Shown here: piece by piece, positions 47,187 to 57,462 of the stretch
How positions within the stretch are numbered: position 1 is the first letter of the stretch
Layout of the letters: every line of letters begins with the position of its first letter
NCBI GenBank assembly: GCA_902598305.1
Contig: CACKBL010000004.1
Location: 86,314 to 150,313, forward strand
From: an uncultured Bacteroidota bacterium
GTDB taxonomy: Bacteria; Bacteroidota; Bacteroidia; Flavobacteriales; Flavobacteriaceae
Direction: 5' to 3'
DNA length: 64,000 bases
The notes under the pieces: model-generated
Told to the model about the DNA's origin: nothing
What the model saw: only the letters and a program-made list of their open reading frames with translations
Database searches by the model: none
Position numbers and translations under genes: made by a program

Positions 47187-50180
47187 ATGAAAAAAATATT
47201 TTTATCATTTTCATTTAGCATACTTTTATTATCAAGCCTTTTGGGTCAAAAAAAGATCACGGGCGTCGTTGTAGATGAAATCGGTATTCCATTACCAGGT
47301 GCTTCAGTTGTTGAAGTTGGCACTACTAATGGTGTGAGTACTGATTTTGACGGAAATTATACAATTGATGTAGGTGAAAATTCTAGCCTAGAATTTAGTT
47401 TTGTTGGTTATGGCTCTATTATAATTCTGATTGGGGAACAAGATAAGATAGATGTAACACTTAATCCTTCCAATGAATTAGCAGAAGTCGTGGTCGTTGG
47501 CTATGGCTCTCAAAAAAAGGTAACCTTAACTGATAATGTTGCTAGAGTAACATCAGAGGATTTAAGTGATGTCCCGACTCCAAATTTATTTAATGCCATT
47601 ACAGGAAGGGTAGCAGGAGTACAAATTAATCAGACTAATGGAAAAGTCGAGGCTGGATTAAACTTTCGAATAAGAGGACAGTCTAGTATAAGTGCGGGAT
47701 CTGACCCTTTGTATGTCCTTGACGGTGTACCGTTAATTAATGATGATGAGTCAAGTAATGGGGCTCCTACAAATCCGCTGATTACCTTAAACCCCTCTGA
47801 AATTGAGTCTATAGACATACTTAAAGATGCTTCTGCTGCGTCAATTTATGGTTCAAGAGGGGCAAACGGTGTAGTTATTATAACAACAAAAAAAGGAAGA
47901 TCTGGAGAAGCAAGCTTTAATATTAACTTTTCAAATGGTTTTAGTTCTCCAGCTAAGACAAGAGACTGGATGAACGCAGATGAATACATAGAAATTTTTA
48001 CGGAGGCCGCCGAAAATGGTCTTGCATATGGAGGCTGGCCAGGGAATGGCGCTGCATATGCCGAAGCAAGATTTGATAGGTACTCTGATTATACATGGCA
48101 GGAAGGTGCTTATGATACGGATTGGGAAAAAATTGCTTTAATAGATGGGCATACTAGAGATGCGGATATTTCTATGTCTGGAGGAAGTGAAAAAACAAAC
48201 TATTATTTTTCCTTATCATATAATGATACTAAAGGTATCGTTAGAGGTAATGAATTAAAAAAAATTAACGCTAGAACAAATATTAGTCACAATTTTTCTG
48301 ATAAGTTTTCGATGTCAATGAATCTGGGTTTTAATAGAACAAAAATAGATAGAATTGCAAATGATAACGCCTTTGTAACCCCACTTCAAGCAATTGCTCA
48401 GGCTCCAATTTCACCAGCTTTTTTAGATGGAGAACCATTTTCAAATACTGTCTATGCAAATTTTTTACTAGAGGATAAATATGGTTTCTTCACTACTATT
48501 ATCAGAAGAGCAACGGGAAAAATTTCGGGAGATTATAAAATTATTCCTAATCTAAAATTTACCTCAAGCTTTGCATTCGATTCGTTTGCTCAAACCGAAG
48601 ACCAGTTTAGAGGTAGTAAAACACCTTTTCAGTCCACCAATGGAGAAGGTACAGCCACCAATGTTCAAACAGAAAATTATATTTTTTCAAATTACTTTAC
48701 CTATGATAAAATTTTTGGAGAAGACCATACTTTTAATGCTGTTTTAGGTACGGAATATAACGAAAGTAATAGGCGTTTTACAAGTGTCCAAGGAGAACAA
48801 TTTCCAACGGATGATTTTCAAACTTTGTCCAGTGCTGCAGAAATAACCTCTGGAAGTGGAAATACAACTGCATATAGTTTTGTTTCGTATTTTTCAAGAC
48901 TGACATATTCTTTTAAAAATAAATATTTGCTGAAGTTAGGACTTCGTTATGATGGATCATCTCGATTTGGAAAAAACGCTCAGTATGGTACATTTCCCTC
49001 ATTCTCTGCTGGATGGATTTTGTCAGAGGAAGATTTTCTTCTAGATAACGGACTAATAAATTTTTTGAAGTTTAGAGCTAGCTGGGGGCAAGTTGGAAAT
49101 GCTGAAATTGGAAATTTCGCATCACGAGGTCTCTTTGGCGGAGTTTCATATAATCAAAGACCAGGGATAGCTCCAATTCAGGCCGAAAATGCCCAGCTTT
49201 CGTGGGAAAGTTCAGCGCAAACAGATATTTCTTTACAATTTGGAATTCTGGAAAACAAAATTTCTGGAGAAATAACATATTACAATAAAGATACAGATAA
49301 TCTTCTTTTTGACCAGCCTCTTCCACTTTCTTCTGGCGCATCCAGCATAACTAAAAATATAGGTAGACTTAAGAACTCAGGTTTTGAATTCCTGTTGAAT
49401 ACTAAAAATATTGTAAAGGAAGATTTCAATTGGAAAACAAGTTTAAATATCGGAATTAATACTAGTGAGGTAGTTGCCTTACCAGGAGGCAATGATGTTA
49501 TAAATTCTAGAAATATTCTTAGGGAAGGAGAACCGCTTTATTCTTTTTACTTACCTGAGTACGCTGGTGTTGATTCTCAAAATGGAGATGCTCTTTATTA
49601 TTTAAATACAGATGAAAATGGCACATTAAATAAATCTACTACTAGCGAGTATACAGATGCCAAAAGGATAGTCGCTGGAAACCCATTGCCTGAATTCATT
49701 TTCGGTCTCACAAACACTTTAAACTATAAAAATTTTGATTTCACTTTAATTTTCCAAGGAGAGTTTGGAGCCAGCATATACAATTCTGCGGGTAGGTTTC
49801 AGTCAGCAAATGGGGATTGGTTTGATAATCAAACAAAAGATCAGTTAAACAGATGGCAAAATCCTGGGGATGAGACGGACGTCCCTCAAGCAAGACTTGG
49901 ATGGTCAAATGGAACCGGTCATTCAACAAGATATCTTGAAGATGGTGATTTTATTAGATTACGTAATCTTACCATTGGATATAATTTTCCAGAAAAAATT
50001 AATGAAAGATTGAATTTAAAAAATGGGAGGGTCTACTTGTCAGGATTTAATCTTTTAACATTTACAAACTATTCGGGATATGATCCCGAATCTAGAACAG
50101 ACGCTGGTGGAATTGGACAAGTTTTTTATTCTGCTCCTGCAGCTAGGACGATATCAATTGGTTTAAACTTAGGTTTTTAA
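47187..50180 (+). CDS. SusC/RagA family TonB-linked outer membrane protein
   Basis: 997 residues from ATG at 47187. After the signal peptide (ending SSLLGQ) there is a carboxypeptidase-regulatory-like domain (ITGVVVDEIGIPLPGASVVE), then the SusC hallmark VVVGYGSQKKVTLTDNV. The plug has FRIRGQSSISAGSDPLYVLDGVP and DASAASIYGSRGANGVVIITT, and the barrel ends SIGLNLGF. It forms the channel of an outer-membrane uptake complex with the SusD lipoprotein encoded eight bases downstream. No sigma/anti-sigma pair, hybrid sensor or glycosidase gene is adjacent, so the ligand is unknown. Confidence 0.95.
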   Translation: MKKIFLSFSFSILLLSSLLGQKKITGVVVDEIGIPLPGASVVEVGTTNGVSTDFDGNYTIDVGENSSLEFSFVGYGSIIILIGEQDKIDVTLNPSNELAEVVVVGYGSQKKVTLTDNVARVTSEDLSDVPTPNLFNAITGRVAGVQINQTNGKVEAGLNFRIRGQSSISAGSDPLYVLDGVPLINDDESSNGAPTNPLITLNPSEIESIDILKDASAASIYGSRGANGVVIITTKKGRSGEASFNINFSNGFSSPAKTRDWMNADEYIEIFTEAAENGLAYGGWPGNGAAYAEARFDRYSDYTWQEGAYDTDWEKIALIDGHTRDADISMSGGSEKTNYYFSLSYNDTKGIVRGNELKKINARTNISHNFSDKFSMSMNLGFNRTKIDRIANDNAFVTPLQAIAQAPISPAFLDGEPFSNTVYANFLLEDKYGFFTTIIRRATGKISGDYKIIPNLKFTSSFAFDSFAQTEDQFRGSKTPFQSTNGEGTATNVQTENYIFSNYFTYDKIFGEDHTFNAVLGTEYNESNRRFTSVQGEQFPTDDFQTLSSAAEITSGSGNTTAYSFVSYFSRLTYSFKNKYLLKLGLRYDGSSRFGKNAQYGTFPSFSAGWILSEEDFLLDNGLINFLKFRASWGQVGNAEIGNFASRGLFGGVSYNQRPGIAPIQAENAQLSWESSAQTDISLQFGILENKISGEITYYNKDTDNLLFDQPLPLSSGASSITKNIGRLKNSGFEFLLNTKNIVKEDFNWKTSLNIGINTSEVVALPGGNDVINSRNILREGEPLYSFYLPEYAGVDSQNGDALYYLNTDENGTLNKSTTSEYTDAKRIVAGNPLPEFIFGLTNTLNYKNFDFTLIFQGEFGASIYNSAGRFQSANGDWFDNQTKDQLNRWQNPGDETDVPQARLGWSNGTGHSTRYLEDGDFIRLRNLTIGYNFPEKINERLNLKNGRVYLSGFNLLTFTNYSGYDPESRTDAGGIGQVFYSAPAARTISIGLNLGF

Positions 50181-50187
50181 TTTAATT

Positions 50188-51504
50188 ATGAGAAAAATAA
50201 AAGAAACTTTAAAAGTAATTTTTTGTTTGGCCTTATTTTCTTGCGATGAAAAGTTGGATATTGAACCAGCACAAAGTATATCTGTAGATAAAGCTCTTTC
50301 GGAAGAAAATACCATTAAAAATGTATTAATCGGTACTTATGAAGAAGCTGGTCAAAGCGCATCATTTGGTGGGCGAAATCACGTAATATCTGATTTGCTA
50401 GGTGCATCTGATCAAATATCATGGGAGGGGACATTTTTAGAGCCAAGGCAAATTTTTACAAAAAACATCCTAGTAGATAATTCATTTGTTGAGGGATTAT
50501 GGCAAAATTCATACGAAGTGATAAATCAAGCGAATTTAGTTATAGATAACATAACTGCGATTAATCAAACAAATGAAAGTAATAGAGTTGAAGGTGAGGC
50601 CAAGTTTCTTAGGGCTCTTGCTTATTTTGATCTAGTAAGACATTTTGGAGGAGTACCTTTACGAACAGAGGGAATCGTGGATTACAGCTCTGATCTTAAC
50701 ATTCAAAGAAGCTCTGAAGAAGAAATCTATAATCAAATAATTTCAGATTTAAACGACTCATATAACCTACTACCTCAATCAAACGATTTTTTTGCAGATA
50801 AATATGCTGCTGGAGCTTTGCTTGCGAGAGTCTATCTTCAACGTTCGCAGTATAGCGATGCTTTGGATGCTGCTCACGATGTAATTGTAAATAGTGGTCA
50901 CGAGTTAGCTGATACATTTGCCGGTGCATTTAACAACGACGTTGACGGAGTTGAAGATATATTTGCATTTCAAGTAACTAGTCAAGGAGGAACCAACCAG
51001 TGTATCATATTTTATGCTTCTCAGTCAAATGGAGGAAGGCAGGGTGATATTACCTTGCAACCAGCGTATTTTGAACTTTTTGGAGACGATTTAAATGATG
51101 CGAGGTATTCTTTCAACTATGTTAGTCCTGATAACGGAGGAACTCTTACTTCAAAATTCACAAATCAGTATGGAAATGTACCTGTTCTTAGAATGGCGGA
51201 GATGCACCTAATTAGGGCTGAGTCAAATTTTAGACTTTCCAGTTCTAAAGGTATGACAGCACTTTCTGAGATAAATACTTTAAGAGCAAGATCTAATGCA
51301 AAACCATTATCAGAGATTAATATCGATGTTATCTTTAATGAAAGGCAGCTTGAGCTTGCTTTTGAGGGTCACCTTATACATGACCACAAAAGACTTGGTA
51401 AAAACGTTGGAAGTCTTCAATCTAATGATCCAAAATTATTACTGCCCATTCCACAAAGTGAAATGGACAGCAATTCAGAAATGGTACAAAATCCAGGATA
51501 TTAA
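50188..51504 (+). CDS. RagB/SusD family nutrient-uptake lipoprotein
   Basis: 438 residues, lipobox LFSC (Cys about 19). SusD features: QSISVDKALSEENTIKNVLIGTYEEAG near the start, the helical NRVEGEAKFLRALAYFDLVRHFGGVPL (TPR-like) near 130, AAGALLARVYLQRSQYSDAL, and the C-terminal NERQLELAFEGHLIHDHKRLGK and LLPIPQSEMDSN. It caps the SusC pore and binds the ligand on the cell surface. It is followed by a hairpin terminator. Confidence 0.95.
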   Translation: MRKIKETLKVIFCLALFSCDEKLDIEPAQSISVDKALSEENTIKNVLIGTYEEAGQSASFGGRNHVISDLLGASDQISWEGTFLEPRQIFTKNILVDNSFVEGLWQNSYEVINQANLVIDNITAINQTNESNRVEGEAKFLRALAYFDLVRHFGGVPLRTEGIVDYSSDLNIQRSSEEEIYNQIISDLNDSYNLLPQSNDFFADKYAAGALLARVYLQRSQYSDALDAAHDVIVNSGHELADTFAGAFNNDVDGVEDIFAFQVTSQGGTNQCIIFYASQSNGGRQGDITLQPAYFELFGDDLNDARYSFNYVSPDNGGTLTSKFTNQYGNVPVLRMAEMHLIRAESNFRLSSSKGMTALSEINTLRARSNAKPLSEINIDVIFNERQLELAFEGHLIHDHKRLGKNVGSLQSNDPKLLLPIPQSEMDSNSEMVQNPGY

Positions 51505-51507
51505 AAA

Positions 51508-51529
51508 AAACCCTCAATATAGAGGGTTT
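51508..51529. terminator. Bidirectional terminator after susD
   Basis: AAACCCTC-AATATA-GAGGGTTT forms an eight-base perfect stem. On the plus strand it is followed by TTA and CTTTGATTT; on the minus strand by a run of T from the A8 ahead of it. It sits between the convergent susD and the secreted-protein gene. Confidence 0.8.
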
Positions 51530-51551
51530 ACTTTGATTTAAATATCGGTCT

Positions 51552-52298
51552 TTACAATTTGGTGCTTAATTCTTCCATGAAAGTCATCCTCTCAGTCGTT
51601 CTGCTATACATCTCAAGAGCATCGTTATAGATTCTTGCGTCTTTTCGATATGCATTCCATCCAAACATTTCATTGTATAAGTCTTCAAGATTTTTATCTG
51701 TGCCTTGAAATTCTCCCATTTCTCCAAACTTATCAAAACCTCTACATATTACAAATTCATTTGTATTACCACCTGAAATAACTTTAAATATTCCTGTGAT
51801 TCCTGTGAAGTTGTGTTTTTCTCTTACCATTTTCATTCTCTGTAAGAAATTATAAACATCTTGGTCATGGCCTGGTTTAATAAATCTCCTTGAGACATAC
51901 ATGTGTTTGAAAGTAGTTTCAGGATCCCAGTTATGAGATACTGCAACTAATCTTCTCCAAACTTTCCATCCATCTTGACTTTCAATATACTGAGAAACAT
52001 TGTCTCTCCAGTATTTTTGCTGCTTACCATTTGGATTTTGATTGTTCATAAAATCCCAGTCTTTATATCCAATAACTCTTTGATATTGACCTTGTTTTTC
52101 ACCATCTCTGTACTGAAAAGTAAAAATAGCATCTTCAGCAGTTTTATTAAACATTCTAGTTTTTTTTGCAGCTGCTTGCTCAAATTTCTCAGACATTCCT
52201 TTTTTTACTTTTAAATCATAAGACATCCATATTTCCTGTGCTTGTAAGTTTATGGTAGATAATACAAACAAACAGATTGATAAAATAATTTTTTTCAT
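51552..52298 (-). CDS. Secreted protein of unknown function
   Basis: 248 residues with a signal peptide (cut after LQAQ). The mature protein is rich in Trp, Tyr and charged residues; EIWMSYDLKVKKGMSEKFEQ near the start and later KHMYVSRRFIKPGHDQDVYNF look like two related beta-alpha units, as in dimeric alpha/beta-barrel (ABM-like) folds. That fold suggestion is tentative. No catalytic motif recognised. It stands alone, convergent with susD and divergent from the threonine dehydratase gene. Confidence 0.6.
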   Translation of the reverse strand: MKKIILSICLFVLSTINLQAQEIWMSYDLKVKKGMSEKFEQAAAKKTRMFNKTAEDAIFTFQYRDGEKQGQYQRVIGYKDWDFMNNQNPNGKQQKYWRDNVSQYIESQDGWKVWRRLVAVSHNWDPETTFKHMYVSRRFIKPGHDQDVYNFLQRMKMVREKHNFTGITGIFKVISGGNTNEFVICRGFDKFGEMGEFQGTDKNLEDLYNEMFGWNAYRKDARIYNDALEMYSRTTERMTFMEELSTKL

Positions 52299-52407
52299 TT
52301 TAAATTGATTTATAGTTAATAATTTTTAATTTAAAAAAAACAAATTGAATATTTTACCCCCATTCAAATTTTTATTTACCTTCAATAAGAAATAATGGTC
52401 TCTAGAT

Positions 52408-53403
52408 TTGAAAACAAAACCATCTTTTAAGGACATAGTTGAAGCAAAAAACAGGATTAGTAAGTTTATTGTAGATACACCAATTATTTCGTCCTCAATG
52501 TTAAATGATTGGTTAGGACATAAAATATATTTCAAGGCAGATAGTTTTCAAAAAATTGGAGCATTTAAGTCTAGAGGAGCCAGTAATGCTATTTCATGGC
52601 TCGTAGAAGAGGATAAAAAACCAAAAAAAATAGTTGCAAACAGTTCTGGTAATCATGCTCAAGCTGTCGCCTGGGCTTCACGTCAATTTGGAATACCATC
52701 AACTATTTTTATGCCTGAATATGCATCCAAAATTAAAATTCAAGCAACTAGATCGTACGGTGCTGAAGTTGTAATTTCCCCTACCAGAGACGAATCTGAT
52801 AACAAAGTACTTAATGAGTCAAAAGATAAAGATGTCTATTGGTTACCTCCTTTTAACAACAAGCAAGTAATTGCTGGGCAAGGTACAGCGACTCTTGAGG
52901 CACTTGGAAAACTAAAGTCTATAGATGCAGTTTTTGCACCTTGTGGTGGTGGTGGACTTTTATCTGGGGCTCTTATTACTGTTAGACAACTGTGTCCTTC
53001 TGCAAAAGTAATTGGTGCAGAACCTTTAAATGCAAACGATGCTGTTCAGTCCGTTAGATTGAATTCAATTCAAAGACTAAAAGGAATTCCCGATACAATA
53101 GCTGACGGAGCAATGACCATGGCGGTAGGCGATATAACTTTTGAATTTTTAAAAAAATTAGATGAATTCTACGAGGTTGAAGAAGATAAAATTATCTATT
53201 GGACACAGTGGTTAAATCACATGCTCAAAATTCAAATTGAACCTACTTGTGCAATGACAATGGAGGCGGCTTTTAAATGGTTAAAAAAACAATCACAAAA
53301 AAAAGAAATTCTTATTATTCTATCTGGTGGTAACGTAGACAATAAAACAAGAAGGAAAATTTGGAAACAAAATTACCTTAATATTATGCCAAAAGATCTT
53401 TAA
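52408..53403 (+). CDS. PLP-dependent threonine/serine dehydratase or racemase
   Basis: 331 residues from TTG at 52408. The fold type II PLP site is clear: the lysine (about 54) in QKIGAFKSRGASNA, SSGNHAQAVAWASRQFG (phosphate and stack) and the phosphate-binding PCGGGGLLSGAL loop near 180. The short form without a regulatory ACT domain fits catabolic threonine ammonia-lyase or serine racemase; these cannot be separated by sight. It makes 2-oxobutyrate or pyruvate from threonine or serine. It lies alone between two convergent/divergent minus-strand genes. Confidence 0.88.
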   Translation: MKTKPSFKDIVEAKNRISKFIVDTPIISSSMLNDWLGHKIYFKADSFQKIGAFKSRGASNAISWLVEEDKKPKKIVANSSGNHAQAVAWASRQFGIPSTIFMPEYASKIKIQATRSYGAEVVISPTRDESDNKVLNESKDKDVYWLPPFNNKQVIAGQGTATLEALGKLKSIDAVFAPCGGGGLLSGALITVRQLCPSAKVIGAEPLNANDAVQSVRLNSIQRLKGIPDTIADGAMTMAVGDITFEFLKKLDEFYEVEEDKIIYWTQWLNHMLKIQIEPTCAMTMEAAFKWLKKQSQKKEILIILSGGNVDNKTRRKIWKQNYLNIMPKDL

Positions 53404-53411
53404 GTATTTTT

Positions 53412-56400
53412 TTATGGTGAAACAGAATTAATTAATTTTTTGTTTTTTTCAAGCCTTTCATTTAATTCATTTAATCTTAAGTGAGCATCATTACCAACTT
53501 CTTGATCGGATCTAGATAACATGCTATATAAGTAGTTGTATTGTGCTACTAGCATTGGCTGCATGTAAGTCCCTTCTTTGGTAGTCATATCCTGTTGAAC
53601 GCTTAACACTAAACTTTTCTCCCTCTTGTTCAATTTTTTTTCCGAAAGCATTTTCTCAATTTTATTTTCCAAATTCTTAGCTTCCGAAATCTTCTCAATA
53701 ACTTTAAGCTGAAATAATTCTAAATTTCTAAGATCCTGATTTGAAACAGATAATTTTGGATCCTTGCTTATAATAAATTCTGTTTCTAACTTTTTCTCAC
53801 CTAAAGACAAAACAGCTTTATATTTTCCAGGACAAACAAGAGGTCCATTTTTAAAAGATTTATTTTCATCTTTATCCCAAGATCCTCGGTGTCTCATATC
53901 CCACCTAAATCTGTTTAAACCAGATTGAATTTTCAAGCTCTTTGTAATTATAGACTCGTATTGACTCAATGCCATATTATAAGATGTGTCTGTTACATCT
54001 TCAACTGATGAATTTGAAAATGAATTTATTAGATTATTGTCTTTGTCATAAAATGAGAGATTTATGTTCTCGTATTCATCACTTTCTAGATAATAATCCA
54101 AAACGACACTAGATTGGGGGTAAAAATTATTTGAATTTCTAGATGCTCTATACCTATATCTGAAAGTTTCAAAAGGTTTAACTAGATAGGACTCATCAAC
54201 TTTATAATCGTGGTGTAAAAAATTAATTCTATCTAAGATCCAAAATGATCTACCCATAGTTGAAAGAACAATATCATTTCTATGAACTTTAAGATCAGTT
54301 ATAGGAGTAATTGGTAGATTTTGTTGAAATGATTCCCAATTTTCACCTCCGTTTCTTGAAATAAATATTCCAAATTCTGTACCAGCATATAATAATCCTT
54401 TTTTGATTGGGTCTTCTCTGACCACTCTTACTGGAAAGTCTGAGGGAATACCGTTTGTTATTAATTCCCAACTCTCTCCATAATTCGTAGTTTTATATAT
54501 GTATGGAGACCAGTCACCAAGTTGATACCTCAAAATAGTTACAAATGCAGTGCTCTTTTTGTGCTTTGATGGTTCAACAGAATCTACTCTACCTCCTTTT
54601 TTCAAACTCTTTGGTGTAACATTTTTCCAACTTTTACCACCATCTCTTGTAATATGAATTAGTCCATCATTGGATCCAACCCAAATCTGTCCTTTTTCAA
54701 TAGCAGATTCTCTAATGGAATAAATAGTGCTATAGAATTCTTCTCCGGTCACATCTCTTGTAATCGGAGAACCTGAAATTACTTGTTTACTCGGATCAAA
54801 TTCAGTAAGATCAGGTGAAATTTTTTCCCAAGTAATTCCTTCGTCTGTAGTTTTGTGAACAAATTGAGACCCATGGTAGATTACCTTTTCATCGTGAGGT
54901 GAAATATGAATTGGAGAGACTCTTTGGAATCTAAACTTAAGATCTTTTGGGTTGTGTCCATACATATTAGCTGCTCCAACATAAAACTGCTTTTCTTGAC
55001 CGGTTTCTTTATTATATACACCAAACCTTCCTTTACAATTTGAGTAAACTATATTGGGATTAATTGGATTCGGAACAGCAGGTCCTGTCTCACAGCCTCC
55101 TGTTTGCATTATCCAAGCATTAGGTCCCGCTTGCATTGGATATGGTGGAAGACTGGGAACTGAAATAGTTGTTGAGTTATCTTGTTGACCACCATAGAGC
55201 CAGTAGGGATACTGATTATCAACTTCAACTTGATAAATTTCTGCTGTTGGTTGGTTAAATTGAGTGGTCCAACTTTTACCACCATTAAAAGTGATATTAG
55301 CACCTCCGTCATTAGACTGGATCCATATGTTTGTGTTGTTAGGGTTAATCCAGATGTCATGATTGTCACCATGTGGAGTTCTCATTATTTTCCATGTTTT
55401 ACCTGCATCATTGGACATCATAAATCTATTTGCATTGGAAAAAATGATATCTGCATTTTTTGGATCGGCCTCTAGATTACAATAATAAAAAGGTCTATTG
55501 ACTAGCTCTTTTCTGTAGCTCATAGCTGTGAAGTTTTTTCCTCTATCGTATGATGTGTAAACTCCACCTTGATTATTTTCGGCCTCAATCAGAGCATAAA
55601 CTCTGTTAGGGTCGGCAGCAGTCGTTGCGAGATCTATTTTACCAATTAAACCTTTAGGAAGCCCTTTTTTTAATTTCTGCCAAGTTTTACCCGCATCTTT
55701 AGATTTGTAAATACCTCCCTCTTCTGACCCACTAATTATTGTCCAAGGTTTTCTCTCTCCTCTCCAAGAGGCTGCATATATTATATTTGGATTATCGGGT
55801 GATATTTCAACATCAACAATACCTATTTTATTAGAAATAAAAAGAATGTTTTCCCACGTTTTCCCTCCATCTAGAGATTTATATAACCCCCTTTCTTCAT
55901 TTGGTTGGAAGGGTTGCCCGATAGCAGCAACATAGACTATATCTGGATTTTCTGGGTGGGTTTCAACAGCACCAATTTGCCCTACATTTTTAAGACCAAT
56001 ATGTGACCATGATTTACCTGCGTCTGTTGATTTATAAATTCCTTTACCTACAATCACATTGGACCGGATGCCATCGGAACCAGTACCAACATAAATTATG
56101 GATGGGTTTTTTTGATAAACTCTGATTGCTCCTATTGAAGGTGATTTAAAGAAACCATCACTTATATTATTCCAATTCAAACCAGCATCTGTTGATTTCC
56201 ACAAACCTCCACCAGTTGTACCCATGTAAAATGTAAATTGATTATTATTTACTCCGCAAACTGAGGTTACCCTACCACCTCTAGTGGGACCAACATTTCT
56301 ATATTTTAGTTCCTTGAAATCAGGAATAGATTTGAACTCAGTTAAAGGTTCTTGTCCTCGAAGATTGAGATATGAAAAAGAGAATATTACAAGACTTATC

Positions 56401-56420
56401 TTTAAAACATTATTTGTCAT
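53412..56420 (-). CDS. Large exported BNR / sortilin-like beta-propeller protein
   Basis: 1002 residues with an N-terminal signal (ending LNLRGQ). About eleven Asp-box motifs of the S-x-D-x-G-x-T-W type occur (STDAGLNW, STDAGKSW, SLDGGKTW, SKDAGKTW, SNDAGKTW, TTDEGITW, TRDGGKSW and others), indicating beta-propellers like VPS10/sortilin or sialidase-related folds. The C terminus (from about 790) turns beta-sandwich then helical. Catalytic residues for a glycosidase were not identified, so a hydrolase role is unproven. It is alone in its direction before the MBL gene (86 bases). Confidence 0.8.
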   Translation of the reverse strand: MTNNVLKISLVIFSFSYLNLRGQEPLTEFKSIPDFKELKYRNVGPTRGGRVTSVCGVNNNQFTFYMGTTGGGLWKSTDAGLNWNNISDGFFKSPSIGAIRVYQKNPSIIYVGTGSDGIRSNVIVGKGIYKSTDAGKSWSHIGLKNVGQIGAVETHPENPDIVYVAAIGQPFQPNEERGLYKSLDGGKTWENILFISNKIGIVDVEISPDNPNIIYAASWRGERKPWTIISGSEEGGIYKSKDAGKTWQKLKKGLPKGLIGKIDLATTAADPNRVYALIEAENNQGGVYTSYDRGKNFTAMSYRKELVNRPFYYCNLEADPKNADIIFSNANRFMMSNDAGKTWKIMRTPHGDNHDIWINPNNTNIWIQSNDGGANITFNGGKSWTTQFNQPTAEIYQVEVDNQYPYWLYGGQQDNSTTISVPSLPPYPMQAGPNAWIMQTGGCETGPAVPNPINPNIVYSNCKGRFGVYNKETGQEKQFYVGAANMYGHNPKDLKFRFQRVSPIHISPHDEKVIYHGSQFVHKTTDEGITWEKISPDLTEFDPSKQVISGSPITRDVTGEEFYSTIYSIRESAIEKGQIWVGSNDGLIHITRDGGKSWKNVTPKSLKKGGRVDSVEPSKHKKSTAFVTILRYQLGDWSPYIYKTTNYGESWELITNGIPSDFPVRVVREDPIKKGLLYAGTEFGIFISRNGGENWESFQQNLPITPITDLKVHRNDIVLSTMGRSFWILDRINFLHHDYKVDESYLVKPFETFRYRYRASRNSNNFYPQSSVVLDYYLESDEYENINLSFYDKDNNLINSFSNSSVEDVTDTSYNMALSQYESIITKSLKIQSGLNRFRWDMRHRGSWDKDENKSFKNGPLVCPGKYKAVLSLGEKKLETEFIISKDPKLSVSNQDLRNLELFQLKVIEKISEAKNLENKIEKMLSEKKLNKREKSLVLSVQQDMTTKEGTYMQPMLVAQYNYLYSMLSRSDQEVGNDAHLRLNELNERLEKNKKLINSVSP

Positions 56421-56506
56421 GATTTTAATGGGTTATAAATTATTTTCTAATTTACTTAAAGTTAAGGTTTTATATAAAAGTTAAAGGTTAATTAAATAAT
56501 TAATTC

Positions 56507-57457
56507 TTATTCAACTATAAACTTCTGAAGATGCATAGGGAAAATTACTTTTGTTTTTGGTGATACTTCTCTTACTTTTTTTCGAAAAGGCACTAATTTA
56601 TTTTTTATACTAACTTCTTGAGAAAAACTGTAAGGCATTCTAAAATTATCCCAGTGAGTCGGAATGACTATTCTAGGGAAACCAGTTACAGATAACAATC
56701 TTTCATCATATTTATACATATTAAATCTAGAAAGATTAACTCCAGCTAGTAATATATCTGGGTCAAGACCGCCAATTTCTCTTTCGATAAAATTCATTGA
56801 CCCCATGGTCAAAACTTTTTGATTATTTATCCTTAGCATAAACATTAAAGACCCCCCTTCAATAAATTGATTTATCCTCAAGGGTGCCACAATTTCTCCA
56901 CTTTTGTAAGCTTCTGAACTAAAGTAATGTTTATCTGCTAACGCGGAGTGTATTCCAGGGATTACTCGAACGGAAAACCCATCAAATTGATAATCTTCTC
57001 CTCCTTTCACAGTGTAAAGTTTATCTTTTTTTACTCCGTAGGCTTCCAATATAGAAATAGTTGTTTCTGTTCCAATAACTTTTGCACCTGTTAATTTTGC
57101 AATGAACGGGACATCAGCAAGATGGTCAAAGTGAGAGTGATGAATAAAAATAAAATCTGCTTTTTGAATAATTTTTTTAATCAAAATGGTGTCCGATTCA
57201 TAGATATCGGTTCTTTTAAAACTTCTTCTTTTGTCATTTCTGTTAATCTCAGAAGTTTTAAGATTAGATTGAAGTTTAATTGAAGATTGCCCTAATTTTA
57301 TTCTCGAAATATATGGGTCAAGTAAAATTATAGTTTTCCCATCCGTGATTTCAAAACCAGCGGTTCCAAAATATCTAAATTCAAGTGGACCTTTCACGCC
57401 TTGCGATAAAACATTAAAGTGAAACCCCATCAAAAAAAATAAAATTAATTTTTTCAT
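56507..57457 (-). CDS. Exported metallo-beta-lactamase-fold hydrolase
   Basis: 316 residues, signal peptide ending NVLSQ. The zinc motif HxHxDH appears in FIFIHHSHFDHLADVPF near 106. RYFGTAGFEITDGKTIILLD at the mature N terminus, GIHSALADKHYFS and the late TLWDNFR-type VIPTHWDNFRMPYSF resemble UlaG/NAPE-PLD-like members more than true beta-lactamases. Substrate unknown; the periplasmic or surface location argues against UlaG's sugar role. It is five bases after the FG-GAP lipoprotein gene, likely cotranscribed. Confidence 0.8.
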   Translation of the reverse strand: MKKLILFFLMGFHFNVLSQGVKGPLEFRYFGTAGFEITDGKTIILLDPYISRIKLGQSSIKLQSNLKTSEINRNDKRRSFKRTDIYESDTILIKKIIQKADFIFIHHSHFDHLADVPFIAKLTGAKVIGTETTISILEAYGVKKDKLYTVKGGEDYQFDGFSVRVIPGIHSALADKHYFSSEAYKSGEIVAPLRINQFIEGGSLMFMLRINNQKVLTMGSMNFIEREIGGLDPDILLAGVNLSRFNMYKYDERLLSVTGFPRIVIPTHWDNFRMPYSFSQEVSIKNKLVPFRKKVREVSPKTKVIFPMHLQKFIVE

Positions 57458-57462
57458 TAAGT

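Noticed and set aside
47187..51504. Polysaccharide utilisation locus
   Set aside because: The SusCD pair is real, but no glycoside hydrolase, lyase, sulfatase or PUL regulator is adjacent, so the label is not supported.
56507..57457. True beta-lactamase
   Set aside because: The HxHxDH motif is shared across the whole superfamily, and the surrounding blocks look more like UlaG/NAPE-PLD-type members.
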